Shown here one piece after another: positions 14,726-23,497 of a DNA stretch of 64,000 nucleotides. Both the position numbers and the translations under genes were made by a program. Origin of the DNA: Fibrobacter sp. UWR3 (lineage in GTDB: Bacteria; Fibrobacterota; Fibrobacteria; Fibrobacterales; Fibrobacteraceae); assembly GCF_900143055.1 (NCBI RefSeq), contig NZ_FRCW01000002.1, forward strand, positions 248,001 to 312,000, read 5' to 3'. The notes below the pieces were generated by a model. It was not told the origin of the DNA and did no database searches. It saw only the letters and a program-made list of their open reading frames with translations. Position 1 is the stretch's first letter. Every line of letters starts with the position of its first letter.

Positions 14726-16663
14726 ATGTCTCAAATCGAACTCACCTTCCCCGATGGCTCCGTACGTTCCGTAGCATCGGGCACCACCGGCCTCGAAATT
14801 GCGAAGGGCATTTCCGAAGGTCTTGCACGCAAGGCGCTTGGCGTCAAACTCGGCGATAAGGTCCTCGACCTCACGCGCCCGCTCACCGAGAGCGGCACCA
14901 TCAAGATTATCACGCCGAGCAACGACGACCCGGATGCTCTGATGCTCCTGCGTCACAGCTGCAGCCACGTGCTTGCCGAAGCCATCTGCGACCTGTTCCC
15001 GGGCACCAAGCTCGCCTACGGTCCGGCTATCGAAAAGGGTTTCTACTACGATTTGATGACACCGACCCCGATCCAGCAGTCGGATTTCGAGCGCATCGAA
15101 AAGCGCATGAAGGAAATCATCAAGGAAGACCGTCCGTTTACCCGTTGCGAAGTCAGCGCCGCCGATGGCCTGAAGCGCACCGAGGGCGACAAGTACAAAA
15201 CGGATAACGCGCAGCGCGCACTCGCCCGCGAAGGCAGCGACGGTACGCTCAGCTTCTACGTGACTGGCGAACCGGGCAAGAACTTTGAAGACCTCTGCGC
15301 CGGCCCCCACGTGCCCTCTACTGGCAAACTCAAGAATTTCAAGGTGCTCTCGATGTCGGGTGCATACTGGCATGGCGACCAGAACAGCGACCAGCTGACT
15401 CGCGTGTACGGCACCTGCTTTGCCGACAAGGAAGGTCTCGAAACTTACCTGAAGTTCCTGGAAGAGGCCGAGAAGCGCGACCACCGCAAGATCGGCAAGG
15501 AAATGGACCTCTACCACATTGAAGACCACTCCCCGGGCATGGTGTTCTGGCACCCGAAGGGCACCAAGATGGTGAACGCCCTCAAGGACTACATCCGCGG
15601 TAAGATTGACCGTCGCGGCTACCTCGAAGTGATCACGCCGGAAATCGTGAACAAGACTTTGTGGATCAAGTCCGGCCACGCCGACAAGTACAACGAGAAC
15701 ATGTTCAAGACGCTCGCTGGCGACGTGGAAATGGCCGTGAAGCCGATGAACTGCCCCTGCCACATCCAGATTTTCAATACGGGTCTCCGCAGCTGGCGCG
15801 ACCTTCCGATGCGCCTTGCCGAATTCGGTAAGTGCCACCGTTACGAACCTGCCGGCACCATGCACGGCCTGATGCGCGTGCGCGGCTTTGTGCAGGATGA
15901 CGCCCACATCTTCTGTACCGAAGACCAGATTGCAAGCGAAGTGGCCGACTTCTGCGCTCTCGTCAAGGAAATCTACCACGACTTCGGTTTCGACGATATC
16001 GTGGTGAAGTTCTCCACCCGCCCGGAAAAGCGCGTGGGTTCTGACGAAATCTGGGACAAGGCTGAAGCCGCCCTCGCCGAAGCAACGAAACTCGCTGGCC
16101 TCGACTACATCCTGAACCCGGGTGAAGGCGCCTTCTACGGCCCGAAGCTCGAATTCACGCTGAAGGACTCCCTCGGTCGTGACTGGCAGTGCGGTACCAT
16201 CCAGGTGGACTTCAACTTGCCGCAGCGTCTCGGCGCCGAGTATGTCGGCAAGGACAACCAGAAGCACATTCCGGTGATGTTGCACCGTGCCGCCGTGGGT
16301 TCCATCGAACGCTTCCTCGGTATTCTTATCGAAGAGTTCATGGGCGATTTCCCGCTGTGGCTCGCTCCGGTTCAGGCCCGCGTGCTCCCGATTTCCGAGA
16401 AGTTCGTTGACTACGCGAAATCCGTGGAACGCGAACTCGTGAACGCCGGCGTCCGCGTGGAAGTCGATGAATCCAACGAGAAACTCGGCTACAAGATCCG
16501 CCAGTGCGAACTCCAGAAGATTCCGTACAAGATTATTGTAGGCGAAAAGGAACAGGCAGAAGGTCTCATCGCTGTCAACAAGAGAAAGGAAGGCGACAAG
16601 GGTCAAATGACGGTTGCCGACTTCCTCAAGATGACGGAAGAAGACCGCAAGGTTGTGAGATAA
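14726..16663 (+). CDS. thrS: Threonyl-tRNA synthetase
   Basis: 645 residues, the usual full length. A TGS domain (LTFPDGSVRSV to about residue 62) is followed by the editing domain with HSCSHVLAEA (about 77-86) and GPAIEKGFYYD. Then come the class II catalytic core with motif 2 (CHRYEPAGTMHGLMRVRGF), VKPMNCPCHIQIF for the zinc site, motif 3 (HRAAVGSIERF), and the C-terminal anticodon-binding domain. It is cytoplasmic and charges tRNA-Thr. The very large antisense frame on the other strand is a codon-bias shadow. Confidence 0.98.
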   Translation: MSQIELTFPDGSVRSVASGTTGLEIAKGISEGLARKALGVKLGDKVLDLTRPLTESGTIKIITPSNDDPDALMLLRHSCSHVLAEAICDLFPGTKLAYGPAIEKGFYYDLMTPTPIQQSDFERIEKRMKEIIKEDRPFTRCEVSAADGLKRTEGDKYKTDNAQRALAREGSDGTLSFYVTGEPGKNFEDLCAGPHVPSTGKLKNFKVLSMSGAYWHGDQNSDQLTRVYGTCFADKEGLETYLKFLEEAEKRDHRKIGKEMDLYHIEDHSPGMVFWHPKGTKMVNALKDYIRGKIDRRGYLEVITPEIVNKTLWIKSGHADKYNENMFKTLAGDVEMAVKPMNCPCHIQIFNTGLRSWRDLPMRLAEFGKCHRYEPAGTMHGLMRVRGFVQDDAHIFCTEDQIASEVADFCALVKEIYHDFGFDDIVVKFSTRPEKRVGSDEIWDKAEAALAEATKLAGLDYILNPGEGAFYGPKLEFTLKDSLGRDWQCGTIQVDFNLPQRLGAEYVGKDNQKHIPVMLHRAAVGSIERFLGILIEEFMGDFPLWLAPVQARVLPISEKFVDYAKSVERELVNAGVRVEVDESNEKLGYKIRQCELQKIPYKIIVGEKEQAEGLIAVNKRKEGDKGQMTVADFLKMTEEDRKVVR

Positions 16664-16677
16664 TCCTCGCGGCATAA

Positions 16678-16754
16678 AAGATCCCCACCTAGGTGGCCAC
16701 GCACACTAAGCACTAAAGTGCTAAGTGTTGTCCGCCCGCCTCCGCGGGGATGAC
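16678..16754. repeat. Dispersed repeat carrying an internal palindrome
   Basis: Read in reverse complement, a TGTCATCCCCGC...GGGGATCT unit has its centre expanded by a separate palindrome, CACTAAGCACT/AGTGCTAAGTG (about 16704-16728, one mismatch), and a CCACCTAGGTGG palindrome at 16685-16696. The expanded form differs from the 26-nt units elsewhere. Confidence 0.55.
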
Positions 16755-16761
16755 ATTTTAG

Positions 16762-16792
16762 AAAACGCAGACTCATCGAGCCTGCGTTTTTT
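16762..16792 (+). terminator. Rho-independent terminator after thrS
   Basis: AAAACGCAG (16762-16770) pairs with CTGCGTTTT (16782-16790) and runs into a T tract. Confidence 0.85.
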
Positions 16793-16806
16793 CATATCAA
16801 TAAAAA

Positions 16807-17853
16807 TCAAGCCAGTTCGTTCACGTGGTCGAGCACGAGCTTCTGGGCGGCCGCATTGTAGAGCACGGCCTCGTATTCCTCGCCGTTCTTGCCGATGCGC
16901 TTGTCCACGAGAATCCCCGCGGCAAGGCCCTGTTCCGTAGGCGAGAAGGAGACCTTCCCCACGACGCTCCTGCGTTCTTCGAGCAGGCCCTGCGCCACGA
17001 ACCAGTCGCGGATCTTCTTGAAATACAGTTGCTCGATGTTCGCCCCCTCGGGGAGCAGTGCATTCAGGCGACGCGCGATTTCACTTACAGGCAGGGGCGA
17101 TTCATCGACGGCGAAGTTCCCGATTTGTGCTTCCGTCAGGTGGAACTTTTCCTTGCCCGCGCGCTCTGCACGTGCCCCCGCAAATTCGTTGCGACCGCCG
17201 GTCGCATTCGCAAAGCCCGAAGCCTCGCGGGCAGCACGTTCCGCATTGCGCCTTGCTAGGCGTGCATTCGCCTGCGCCACCGCCTTCTGGATATTTTCAA
17301 TCACGAACTTCTGTGCATCCACGTTGCACTTGGTGTAAATCGAGAAATGACCGCGGATGTCGGCCTCGGCCCGCACAAAGCCCTTCTCCTCGCCCTGCGG
17401 GGTCGGGAGGTTCGTCTCCTTGCCGGCGACGCCCTCCTGCTTCTGGAGGTAGCCTTCCTGCGTTAGCACTTCGGCCACGTCGGCATACATAAGGGGCATC
17501 ATGCCGCTACCCTCGGGAATGAGCGCGTTTACCCGGCGCACGATGCCCGAAAGCGAGAGCGGTTCTTCCGAGAATTCAAACTTCGCAAGAGTCTCTTCCG
17601 TTAGGGCCAGTTCCTGGTTCGCCTGTTCCCGCTTGCGCTTGGGCGTCAGGGGCTTTTCCGCCTTCGCGGCCTTCGGTTTAGGACAAACTATCTGCTGCAG
17701 GTAATCCGCAACGTACAGGAGACACTTGCTGATTCGTTCCTGCCGGCAAGTATCATTTTCGGGCAGGGTCTCCTCGGTGAGCGGGTTCACCCCGCACGAG
17801 AGTTTACGCAAGTACATTTCGGCACGTTCCAGTATCTTCGATTCTGCAGCCAT
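16807..17853 (-). CDS. Hypothetical protein with two copies of a winged-helix-like module
   Basis: 348 residues, no signal peptide or membrane segment. A module of about 90 residues occurs twice. The first copy runs from PLSLSGIVRRVNALIPEG to ...AQKFVIENIQ (about 98-190). The second runs from PLPVSEIARRLNALLPEG to ...AQKLVLDHVN (about 253-346). Both share an IxRRxNALxPEG helix, a putative wing, and a GK(E/V)...PTxQG strand. A basic, alanine/arginine-rich linker joins them. I do not recognise the family; the pattern suggests nucleic-acid or protein binding by tandem winged helices. Confidence 0.75.
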   Translation of the reverse strand: MAAESKILERAEMYLRKLSCGVNPLTEETLPENDTCRQERISKCLLYVADYLQQIVCPKPKAAKAEKPLTPKRKREQANQELALTEETLAKFEFSEEPLSLSGIVRRVNALIPEGSGMMPLMYADVAEVLTQEGYLQKQEGVAGKETNLPTPQGEEKGFVRAEADIRGHFSIYTKCNVDAQKFVIENIQKAVAQANARLARRNAERAAREASGFANATGGRNEFAGARAERAGKEKFHLTEAQIGNFAVDESPLPVSEIARRLNALLPEGANIEQLYFKKIRDWFVAQGLLEERRSVVGKVSFSPTEQGLAAGILVDKRIGKNGEEYEAVLYNAAAQKLVLDHVNELA

Positions 17854-17991
17854 TTCCGTTTTCCTTTCTATTTTAGCATTCCTATTTGGCGGTACTACAT
17901 ATTCCGCACATTTTGCCTATGGGACAATATACATCTTTTGCAGGCAAAATAAGGGCTTTTTGGGTAAACCTTTGTAATTTTTGGGCTTTAT

Positions 17992-18003
17992 CGGACACGT
18001 CCG
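17992..18003. promoter_or_regulatory. Short palindrome in the GH9 upstream region
   Basis: CGGAC-AC-GTCCG is a 5-bp-arm palindrome about 110 nt before the cellulase start. The region 17854-18112 has no gene; it also holds a TTTTGCC/GGCAAAA inverted repeat. It may be an operator, but evidence is weak. Confidence 0.3.
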
Positions 18004-18112
18004 TAAACAAAATAGGCCCTTGTTTTCAAGAGAAAACACTTTTGTAACCGCCGGATATACCCCGCAGGCGTTTCGCAATTTAAATTTCTAGACAAACAAA
18101 GGGAAGGTTCCA

Positions 18113-19984
18113 ATGAACATGAAAAAGATTCTCCTCATTTCGGCTGTCGCGGCACCCGCGATTTTTGCCGCAACGGCATACCAGAACCAGGTCGGATTCA
18201 TGACCAACGGTCTAAAGCAGATTGCAGTGGTCGATGCCGCCGGCAAGGATGTCGTATTCAAGGACAAGGACGGCAATGCGGCCCTCACGGTGAAGGCTCC
18301 GGAAGCCTCCATGTGGAAGCCCGCCAACGAGGAAGCATCGCTCGTGGACTTTTCCGAACTCAAGACGCCGGGCACCTACCAGGCATACGTGGGCGACGAG
18401 GCCGTAGGCCACCCCATCGTGATTGCCGACAACGCGCTCGAAGACGTGACAAAGGCGTCCATCAAGTTCTTCTACTTCCAGCGTTCCTCCACCGCACTCG
18501 AAGAGGAATACGCGGGCAAGTACGCACGTGCCATGGGCACCCCGGATACCGCGGTCATGTACCACGAATCCACCGGCAAGGAAGACCTTACCGCCACATT
18601 CAATGGAGCAAAGGGCTGGTACGACGCGGGCGACTACGGCAAGTACGTCGTGAACTCGGGCATTTCGACCTACACCCTTCTGCAGCTCTACCAGCAGAAC
18701 AAGGCCTACTTCGATACGCTCAACCTGAACATTCCCGAAAGCAAGAACAACGTGCCCGACCTGCTCGATGAAATCCGCTGGAACATCGAATGGATGCTCA
18801 CCATGCAGGATGACGATGGCGGCGTGTTCCACAAGCTTACCACCAAGCAGTTTGCAGGCATGGTGCTCCCCGAAAAGTCCACCAAGCAGCGCTATGCCAT
18901 CGGCAAGAGCGTGACAGCCACCTGGGACTTTGTGGGCGTTACCGCTCTCGCAGCCGACATCTACAAGCCCTTTGACCCCGAGTTTGCAGAAAAGTGCGCC
19001 AAGGCCGCCGCCGATGCCCGCTGGTGGGCCCGCAACAACCCGTACGCCTTCTTCACGCAGCCGAGCGACGTGGGAACGGGTTCCTACACCGATGGCAACG
19101 CGGTTGACGAACAGATCTGGGGCGCGACGGAACTCTACCGCATTTCCCAGAAGCCGGAATTCCTCGAAGACATGCACAAGTACCTGCTCACCAAGCCGCG
19201 CCGCAAGCTTCAGGGCTGGCAGACGGTTTACGCACTCGCAGCCTTCACTATCGCTACCAACCCGCAGATTTTCGACGAAGCTGACGTGGACTCCGCAAAG
19301 ATTCTCATTTTCACCCTCGCCGACAGTTACATCGAGCAGATGAGCAACGGCTACGGCCTCGCCATCGACAACAGCGACTTCTATTGGGGTTCCAACAGCG
19401 TCGTTGCGAACAAGGGCATGGTACTCATTCACGCCTACATCCTGACCAAGGAACAGAAGTACCTCGACGCAGCACAGGGAATCCTCGACTACCTCCTGGG
19501 ACGCAACCCGCTCGACCTTTCTTACCTTACGGGCTGGGGCGTGAACCAGGTCATGAAGCCTCACCACCGTCCGAGCCAGGGCGACACGGTTGAAGTTCCC
19601 GTGCCGGGAATGCTTGTGGGTGGCCCGAACTCCTCTGCCGACGACTGCGCCAAGAAGCTCATCGACAAGGATGCCCCGGCAAAGTCCTACTACGACAATT
19701 CCTGCAGCTACGCCACCAACGAAGTCGCCATCAACTGGAACGCTCCGTTTGCCTACCTGGTCGGTTCGCTCCAGGCGATTACCGCCACGGGCAAGGTCTA
19801 CGAAATCGGTTCCGACACTCCGGAAAAATACGATGTCGACAAGATTCCCTTCGTGAAGGCAAACTTCAGCAAGCAGGCCGAAGGCAACCGCCTCGTGTTC
19901 AAGAACGGAGCGGTCCAGGTCGAACGGAAGATGCGCGACGGCACCGTCCGCTACTTCAACCTGCGCGGCAAGAACCTCAAGTAA
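18113..19984 (+). CDS. GH9 endoglucanase with N-terminal CelD_N domain
   Basis: 623 residues. A signal peptide (MNMKKILLISAVAAPAIFAA) is followed by an Ig-like CelD_N domain (about 22-110) with the VGFMTNGLKQIAVV start. The GH9 catalytic domain carries GWYDAGDYGKYV (catalytic Asp pair, about 167-178), PHHRPSQGD (about 484-492), and NEVAINWNAPFAYL near 540 (catalytic Glu). This inverting family cuts beta-1,4-glucan. The tail (RLVFKNGAVQVERKM...YFNLRGKNL) is a short basic C-terminal extension that I think is typical of secreted Fibrobacter proteins. GGGAAGG before the ATG is the ribosome binding site. Confidence 0.93.
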   Translation: MNMKKILLISAVAAPAIFAATAYQNQVGFMTNGLKQIAVVDAAGKDVVFKDKDGNAALTVKAPEASMWKPANEEASLVDFSELKTPGTYQAYVGDEAVGHPIVIADNALEDVTKASIKFFYFQRSSTALEEEYAGKYARAMGTPDTAVMYHESTGKEDLTATFNGAKGWYDAGDYGKYVVNSGISTYTLLQLYQQNKAYFDTLNLNIPESKNNVPDLLDEIRWNIEWMLTMQDDDGGVFHKLTTKQFAGMVLPEKSTKQRYAIGKSVTATWDFVGVTALAADIYKPFDPEFAEKCAKAAADARWWARNNPYAFFTQPSDVGTGSYTDGNAVDEQIWGATELYRISQKPEFLEDMHKYLLTKPRRKLQGWQTVYALAAFTIATNPQIFDEADVDSAKILIFTLADSYIEQMSNGYGLAIDNSDFYWGSNSVVANKGMVLIHAYILTKEQKYLDAAQGILDYLLGRNPLDLSYLTGWGVNQVMKPHHRPSQGDTVEVPVPGMLVGGPNSSADDCAKKLIDKDAPAKSYYDNSCSYATNEVAINWNAPFAYLVGSLQAITATGKVYEIGSDTPEKYDVDKIPFVKANFSKQAEGNRLVFKNGAVQVERKMRDGTVRYFNLRGKNLK

Positions 19985-20004
19985 GTTTTCATAATCCTCC
20001 TCCA

Positions 20005-20033
20005 AAAAAGGCGGCCCGAAAGGGTCGCTTTTT
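20005..20033. terminator. Bidirectional terminator between the GH9 gene and coaE
   Basis: GCGGCCC (20011-20017)/GGGTCGC (20022-20028) with a GAAA loop, A-rich upstream and T-rich downstream, so it can serve both convergent genes. Confidence 0.8.
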
Positions 20034-20076
20034 GTTGAACTTGACCTTGTCACTGCACCGAAGGTGCCCATGCAAA

Positions 20077-20664
20077 TTACAGGAGGAGCTGATCCAGCTG
20101 GTTCACGATGGCGGGCTTTCCTTCCGCATTTTCGAGCACTCGCACGCACTTGCCCGGGAAAAGCGATTCGTCGCATACCCCGCGCTGGTTCTGAATGCGG
20201 AGCCGCGCATCCTCCTCGCCAAGCTCGCGGGCAATCAGCCTGCGAAGCCGCACGTCCTCCGGAGCCTTCACAATCCAGATTTCATCGAGCATCGCGACTA
20301 TCTCGGGTGTACGCGAAAAGAGGGCGGCCTCCACGAACTTCACGCCCGAACCACCCGGAATTTCGCTCATGAGGAAATCCCCCACGGACTTCGTCAGGTA
20401 AGGGTACACCAGGTTCTCGAGCCGTTCGCGGGCGCTGTCGTCCTTGAATATCAATCGGGCTAGGTACTTGCGGTCGACACCTTCCGGCGTAAGGCTCTCC
20501 GCGCCAAACGCCTGCGCAATGGAAGCCCGCAGGGGAGCGCTCGTGCGGTACAGTTCATGCACCTGCCTGTCGGCATCGAGCACCATATAGCCACGTTCCC
20601 GCAGGAGCGAGCCCACAAAGGACTTGCCCGACCCGATGGAACCCGTGATGCCGATTTTTTTCAT
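20077..20664 (-). CDS. coaE: Dephospho-CoA kinase
   Basis: 195 residues from MKKIGITGSIGSGKS, where the P-loop is at the very N-terminus as in all CoaE proteins. DADRQVHELY, LARLIFKD, LVYPYL and the RRLIAREL segment complete the family pattern. It phosphorylates dephospho-CoA in the last step of CoA synthesis. The start at 20664 is supported by a TATAAT box 7 nt upstream, consistent with a leaderless mRNA. In-frame starts further upstream add residues not seen in the family. Confidence 0.93.
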   Translation of the reverse strand: MKKIGITGSIGSGKSFVGSLLRERGYMVLDADRQVHELYRTSAPLRASIAQAFGAESLTPEGVDRKYLARLIFKDDSARERLENLVYPYLTKSVGDFLMSEIPGGSGVKFVEAALFSRTPEIVAMLDEIWIVKAPEDVRLRRLIARELGEEDARLRIQNQRGVCDESLFPGKCVRVLENAEGKPAIVNQLDQLLL

Positions 20665-20725
20665 AAAAGACATTATAGAAAAATACGACAAAGGAGGGCT
20701 CAAGCGATGGCCTGCGGGCTTGCCC

Positions 20726-21598
20726 CTACCCCTTGCCGAGCGATATAAGGCAAAGACCCGCGACTATCCCGAGCAGGGCCAGGAACTTGAGCTTGCTCTT
20801 GCGTTCGCGGAAAATCAGGATTCCCGCCACAAAGCTGATAAACACGCTCGACCTGCGAAGCACCGTGATGATGGAAATCAGCGCATCGGGGTTCCCCACC
20901 GCAAGGAAATAGCAACGGTCTGCGATAATCAGGAGCGCCGCCACAGCAAGGAAACTCCACCGGAACTTGAACGGGGTCGTCTTCTTGCGGGTCGGGTACC
21001 ACGTGAACGCAGTCGTGATGAACTGCACCGCGAGCATATAGACACTGAACCACACCTGCACCGTCAAGGGTTCAAAGTTCATGCGCTGCAATATGAATTT
21101 GTCATAAATGCCGCTGCAACTTGCAAGAAGCGTGCCCAGGAGCATCGAAATCACCCAGCCGTTGCTGAAAAAGTGCCCCATCTCCTTCCTGCCCGCGAGA
21201 CTCAGCCCGATGTACGAGCACACGCAGACGGCAATCCCCACCCACTGGAGCGGGAAGGGGCGCTCCCCCATAAACCCCACCGCAATCATGATGGTAAAGA
21301 GCGGGGCGAGCGCGCGTATCGTGGTCGAAATACTGAGCGGCATGTGCGCGATGGCATTGTAGGTAAACAGCCAGCTGAGCCCCACGATGACGGCCTTCGC
21401 CATCAGCAACAGGTGGTCGTGGAACGACAGGGGTTCGCAGTGCCCCAGGAACAGGACCGGGAGCATAAAGAGGGCATAGAAGGCGCTGCACAGGCAAAGG
21501 ACCGGACGTACAGCGTTGTCCTGCACCGACTTTTTCTTGGCCAAATCGTAAAAACCAAGAAACACTGCAGACGCAAAAGCCAGAAACAACCATGACAT
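20726..21598 (-). CDS. EamA/DMT family transporter
   Basis: 290 residues with ten hydrophobic segments in two five-helix repeats, the layout of drug/metabolite transporters. Features include WLFTYNAIAHMPLSISTTIRALAPLF in the first repeat and ALISIITVLRRSSVFISFV plus FRERKSKLK in the second. The substrate is unknown. The ATG at 21598 (MSWLF) is preferred; a TAAATT box lies 9 nt upstream. Confidence 0.88.
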   Translation of the reverse strand: MSWLFLAFASAVFLGFYDLAKKKSVQDNAVRPVLCLCSAFYALFMLPVLFLGHCEPLSFHDHLLLMAKAVIVGLSWLFTYNAIAHMPLSISTTIRALAPLFTIMIAVGFMGERPFPLQWVGIAVCVCSYIGLSLAGRKEMGHFFSNGWVISMLLGTLLASCSGIYDKFILQRMNFEPLTVQVWFSVYMLAVQFITTAFTWYPTRKKTTPFKFRWSFLAVAALLIIADRCYFLAVGNPDALISIITVLRRSSVFISFVAGILIFRERKSKLKFLALLGIVAGLCLISLGKG

Positions 21599-21681
21599 AG
21601 CGCACACAATTTAGAAAATGCCTTGCCAAACTGCACGACAATACTATTTTTTCAAAAGCAACATCAACAAAAGGAGCCCAC

Positions 21682-22122
21682 ATGGGTATCAAAGGTAAAG
21701 CATCGTCCCTTCTCGAAGAGTTCAAGGCCTTCGCGTTCAAGGGCAACATCGTCGACATGGCCATCGGTGTTATCATCGGCGGCGCATTCGGTAAAATCGT
21801 CACCTCCTTCGTGAACGACATCGTGATGCCGAGCGTCACTGCCATCATCGCTATGGCCGGTGGCAAGGACGCGGGCGAAGGCCTCAAGGCTCTCGCCTAC
21901 ACCACCGCTAACGGCGTGACCATCCCGTACGGCAACTTCATCGGCGGCATCGTCGACTTCCTCATCGTCGCCATCGTGGTGTTCTTCGTGATGAAGAAGT
22001 TCCTCGGATTCATGCAGAACATGCGCAAGAAGGAAGAAGCCCCGGCCGCTCCTCCGGCTCCTCCTGAGCCGAGCGCCGAAGAAAAGCTCCTCACCGAAAT
22101 CCGCGACCTGCTGAAGAAATGA
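21682..22122 (+). CDS. mscL: Large-conductance mechanosensitive channel
   Basis: 146 residues. The N-terminal amphipathic helix and first transmembrane helix are conserved (EFKAFAFKGNIVDMAIGVIIGGAFGKIV), followed by the periplasmic loop, the second helix (GGIVDFLIVAIVVFFVMKKF), an Ala/Pro-rich linker and the C-terminal helix EEKLLTEIRDLL. It is a homopentameric inner-membrane safety valve against osmotic downshock. AAAGGAG precedes the ATG. Confidence 0.97.
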   Translation: MGIKGKASSLLEEFKAFAFKGNIVDMAIGVIIGGAFGKIVTSFVNDIVMPSVTAIIAMAGGKDAGEGLKALAYTTANGVTIPYGNFIGGIVDFLIVAIVVFFVMKKFLGFMQNMRKKEEAPAAPPAPPEPSAEEKLLTEIRDLLKK

Positions 22123-22130
22123 CGCGTAGC

Positions 22131-22205
22131 GTCATCCTGAGCGCGTAAGCGCGAAGGATCCAGTTATGGATTTTGTCATCCCCGCCTTTGTGCGGGGATT
22201 TTTCT
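22131..22205. repeat. Two dispersed repeats, the second doubling as a terminator
   Basis: A TCATCCTGAGCGCG...GCGAAGGATCC unit is followed by ATCCCCGC (22178-22185)/GCGGGGAT (22192-22199) and a T tract. The second hairpin probably terminates mscL transcription. Confidence 0.7.
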
Positions 22206-22225
22206 TAGGGAGGACGAAGCCCGCC

Positions 22226-23497
22226 CTAGTCGCTTAAACTTATTTCCGCATCCGCCGTAAACGGCAGTTCCTCGACCTGCGGGGTGGCGATGAGCACCTG
22301 GCAGTCCTTCTCGCGGATGAGCGATGCGACCGCCCCGCGGCGATCCACGTCAAGTTCGGCGAATATATCGTCAAGCAGGAGCACCGGTTTTGTGAGGTAG
22401 CGGGCAGCCACATCCACCGCAGCAAAGCGCATGGCGATCGCCGCGGAACGGCACTGCCCCTGCGAGCCCACGGAACGCATCTCGTAGCCCGATGCACAAA
22501 GCGCGAGGTCGTCCTTATGCGGGCCCGACATCGTGATTCCCTGCAACTTTTCGATAAACTCGAGGCCCGCGAGTTTTTCTGCGAAGGCGTTCTTCAGCAT
22601 TTCTTCGCTCACGGGAGCGTCGCTCGCACTGCCGCTACCCGCACAACAAGCGTCATTCGGATTGCAGCCAGCGCCATTTTGACCTGCGCCATTTTCTCCC
22701 GCATCGCAACTTTCCGGAGCGTACTGCGGGCTACTTTCGGCAGCAACCGCCTCCAGCTCATTCTCGTCCATGAACACCGCCGCATCCAGCGCGTCCAAAT
22801 CCTTCAAGATGGAGCTCTTGTAATTGCAGGTAATGGTATCCACCCCGCCCGAGAGCCGCCTGTAGTATCCGGTGATTATCGGGGAAATCTCGTTCGAGAG
22901 GCTAATGCGCGCCGCCCAGAGCTTCGCCCCGAGCGCAACAAGCTGCTCCGTAAGCACGTGGAACAAGTCCTCGCCGCCGAGCGCCGCGCCTTCCTTCTTG
23001 AACTGCCTAAGCCACTGGTTGCGCTGCTGCAATACGCGTCTGTAGTCGCGCAGCACCTTCGCATTCGATGCCGACCTAAAGCACAGAATCTCGTCGAGCC
23101 AGCGCCGGCGTATTTCGGGTGCACCGCGCAGCAGTTCTATGTCAGAAGGCTGCATAATGACCGCAGGCGCCTTCCCGAAAAACTGCGAAACCGCGCGCAA
23201 CGGCTCACCGTTTTCCTTCACGATGTTCTTGTAACGCCCAATCTGCACAGCACGCGCAAGTTCACGCCCGTCGTACTCGAATGCGCCCCGCAGAATCATC
23301 TCGTTCGCATTCCAGGCAATAAGTTCCTTCAGGTCGTGTGCCCGAAACGAGAACCCCTGCGCCAGCAGGTGCACTGCCTCCAGCACCGTAGTCTTTCCGC
23401 ACCCGTTCTTTCCATGAATCACGTTGATTCCGGGTACAAAGCGGTATTCCCGCCCGTCAAGACTGCGGACGTGCGCTAGCGACAGCGAACTTATCAC
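22226..23497 (-). CDS. recF: DNA replication and repair protein RecF
   Basis: 423 residues if translation starts at the GTG at 23497, whose GTGA overlaps the stop of the upstream gene; a longer frame from 23536 runs into that gene. Motifs: Walker A HGKNGCGKTT, signature region SGPHKDD, and Walker B LLLDDIFAELD. RecF is an SMC-like ATPase that loads RecA at gaps with RecO and RecR. Unusually, the protein carries a low-complexity insertion before the SGPHKDD region, with GENGAGQNGAGCNPND followed by two adjacent cysteines. The gene is last in an operon with envelope genes, not next to dnaA/dnaN. Confidence 0.92.
   Translation of the reverse strand: MISSLSLAHVRSLDGREYRFVPGINVIHGKNGCGKTTVLEAVHLLAQGFSFRAHDLKELIAWNANEMILRGAFEYDGRELARAVQIGRYKNIVKENGEPLRAVSQFFGKAPAVIMQPSDIELLRGAPEIRRRWLDEILCFRSASNAKVLRDYRRVLQQRNQWLRQFKKEGAALGGEDLFHVLTEQLVALGAKLWAARISLSNEISPIITGYYRRLSGGVDTITCNYKSSILKDLDALDAAVFMDENELEAVAAESSPQYAPESCDAGENGAGQNGAGCNPNDACCAGSGSASDAPVSEEMLKNAFAEKLAGLEFIEKLQGITMSGPHKDDLALCASGYEMRSVGSQGQCRSAAIAMRFAAVDVAARYLTKPVLLLDDIFAELDVDRRGAVASLIREKDCQVLIATPQVEELPFTADAEISLSD

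Noticed and set aside
14720-16675. 651-residue ORF antisense to thrS
   Set aside because: It mirrors thrS exactly and has the His/Ala/Val-rich composition produced by strong GC-rich codon bias; thrS is certain.
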